The notes under the pieces: model-generated | The model's database searches: none | Told to the model about the DNA's origin: nothing | What the model saw: only the letters and a program-made list of their open reading frames with translations | Shown here: in pieces, positions 63,473 to 64,000 of the stretch | How positions within the stretch are numbered: position 1 is the first letter of the stretch | Layout of the letters: every line of letters starts with the position of its first letter | Made by a program: the position numbers and the translations under genes | Origin: Hirundichthys speculiger | Lineage: Eukaryota > Chordata > Actinopteri > Beloniformes > Exocoetidae | DNA length: 64,000 bases | Reading direction: 5' to 3' | NCBI GenBank assembly: GCA_018398805.1 | Contig: JAGFBZ010000746.1 | Coordinates: forward strand, 1-64,000

Positions 63473-63945
63473 CTAATTTATTTGTGCCCTTTCTTTCTGA
63501 CTGGACACATCACTGACTACAGAACCTTATAAGCCCAAGTCTTTATTTAAAGTGACCTTTGAAACTTTGAATGAAAAGAACCATGGCTGAAAACACACTA
63601 AAGTAAAGTTGGACATTTTTACAAGGAGGCCAGTGGAGACGTGCTGGCGCTCAGCGTCTGCCCCCAGTGGTCAGTCAAGGAACTGCCATTCATTTGACTT
63701 CCTTCTTGAATTCACCCTGGATGACAGGATGCAGCCGTCTGGGACAAACAAATCTAAATCTGACACTGTTTTTTCTTTCTTCTATTGTGAATAAAATGTG
63801 GGTTTGTGTGTTTGCATTGCTTTTATTTCCATTTGAAGCAGCGTCACATCTAATTCAGGATTTGGGTCGGAGGATACATTTTAAAAGCAAGTTAATTTTG
63901 TGGAAAATTTCTCATCTTTTCCGTTAAAAACTGACTATCGCAGAC

Positions 63946-64000
63946 TAGGGATGCGCGCGATTAGTCGTCTAACCGATTAAACGTCCGCCCACTTTCTAGT
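63946..64000. mobile_element. start of a further hAT-type element, cut by the window
   Basis: The string tagggatgcgcgcgattagt resembles the TAGGG-type ends of the other copies. Only about 50 bp are present. Confidence 0.35.

Overview
The window looks like teleost fish nuclear DNA. Many introns are only 75-95 bp, the coding exons match vertebrate proteins, and intronic DNA is packed with small non-autonomous hAT-type elements, Tc1/mariner and piggyBac-like copies, fish LINE tails and minisatellites. No prokaryotic feature was seen. A percomorph host is a guess from intron size and repeat style.

Two protein-coding genes are readable, both on the minus strand and head to tail. From 63443 down to 50709 lies most of u2af2 (U2AF 65 kDa subunit): nine exons covering the SF1/U2AF35-side linker, RRM1, RRM2 and the C-terminal UHM. 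The N-terminal RS-domain exon(s) lie beyond the right edge. From 45213 down to 5090 lies an mprip-like gene (myosin phosphatase Rho-interacting protein): 22 exons encoding an N-terminal PH domain, a linker, a second PH domain, and a long coiled-coil tail of about 1,420 codons in total. Exon boundaries were set from GT/AG sites, phase arithmetic and protein similarity recalled from the family. U2AF2 exons are all in frame. The mprip exons are in frame up to the coiled-coil part, where four single-base indels occur (near 17925, 15983, 15830 and 5391).

Region by region: 1-4190 holds no gene, only a LINE tail with an expanded pentanucleotide and old transposon debris. 4264-5140 is a 47-bp minisatellite that grows out of the last mprip exon. 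5.4-7.2 kb is transposon debris with palindromes. 7.35-7.66 kb is an 84-bp repeat that multiplies a splice acceptor. 7.94-9.72 kb (17-bp unit) and 9.90-13.41 kb (21-bp unit) are minisatellites pressed against both sides of a 160-bp mprip exon. 14-25 kb carries the coiled-coil and PH2 exons, with single hAT elements accounting for the length of most long introns. 26.1-27.2 kb is a hairpin-rich higher-order repeat. 28.8-32.1 kb is a third large minisatellite, purine-rich on the + strand. 33-45 kb carries the N-terminal mprip exons and more hAT copies. 45.4-50.7 kb is intergenic or u2af2 3' UTR. 51-64 kb is u2af2 with nested, foldback and inverted-pair elements.

Functionally the two genes are unrelated: U2AF65 recognises polypyrimidine tracts at 3' splice sites, and M-RIP tethers myosin phosphatase and RhoA to actin. 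The most unusual feature is how mprip splice sites are embedded in minisatellites: a 3.5-kb sense-strand AG-free array directly upstream of one acceptor, and a tandem in-frame duplication of another acceptor.
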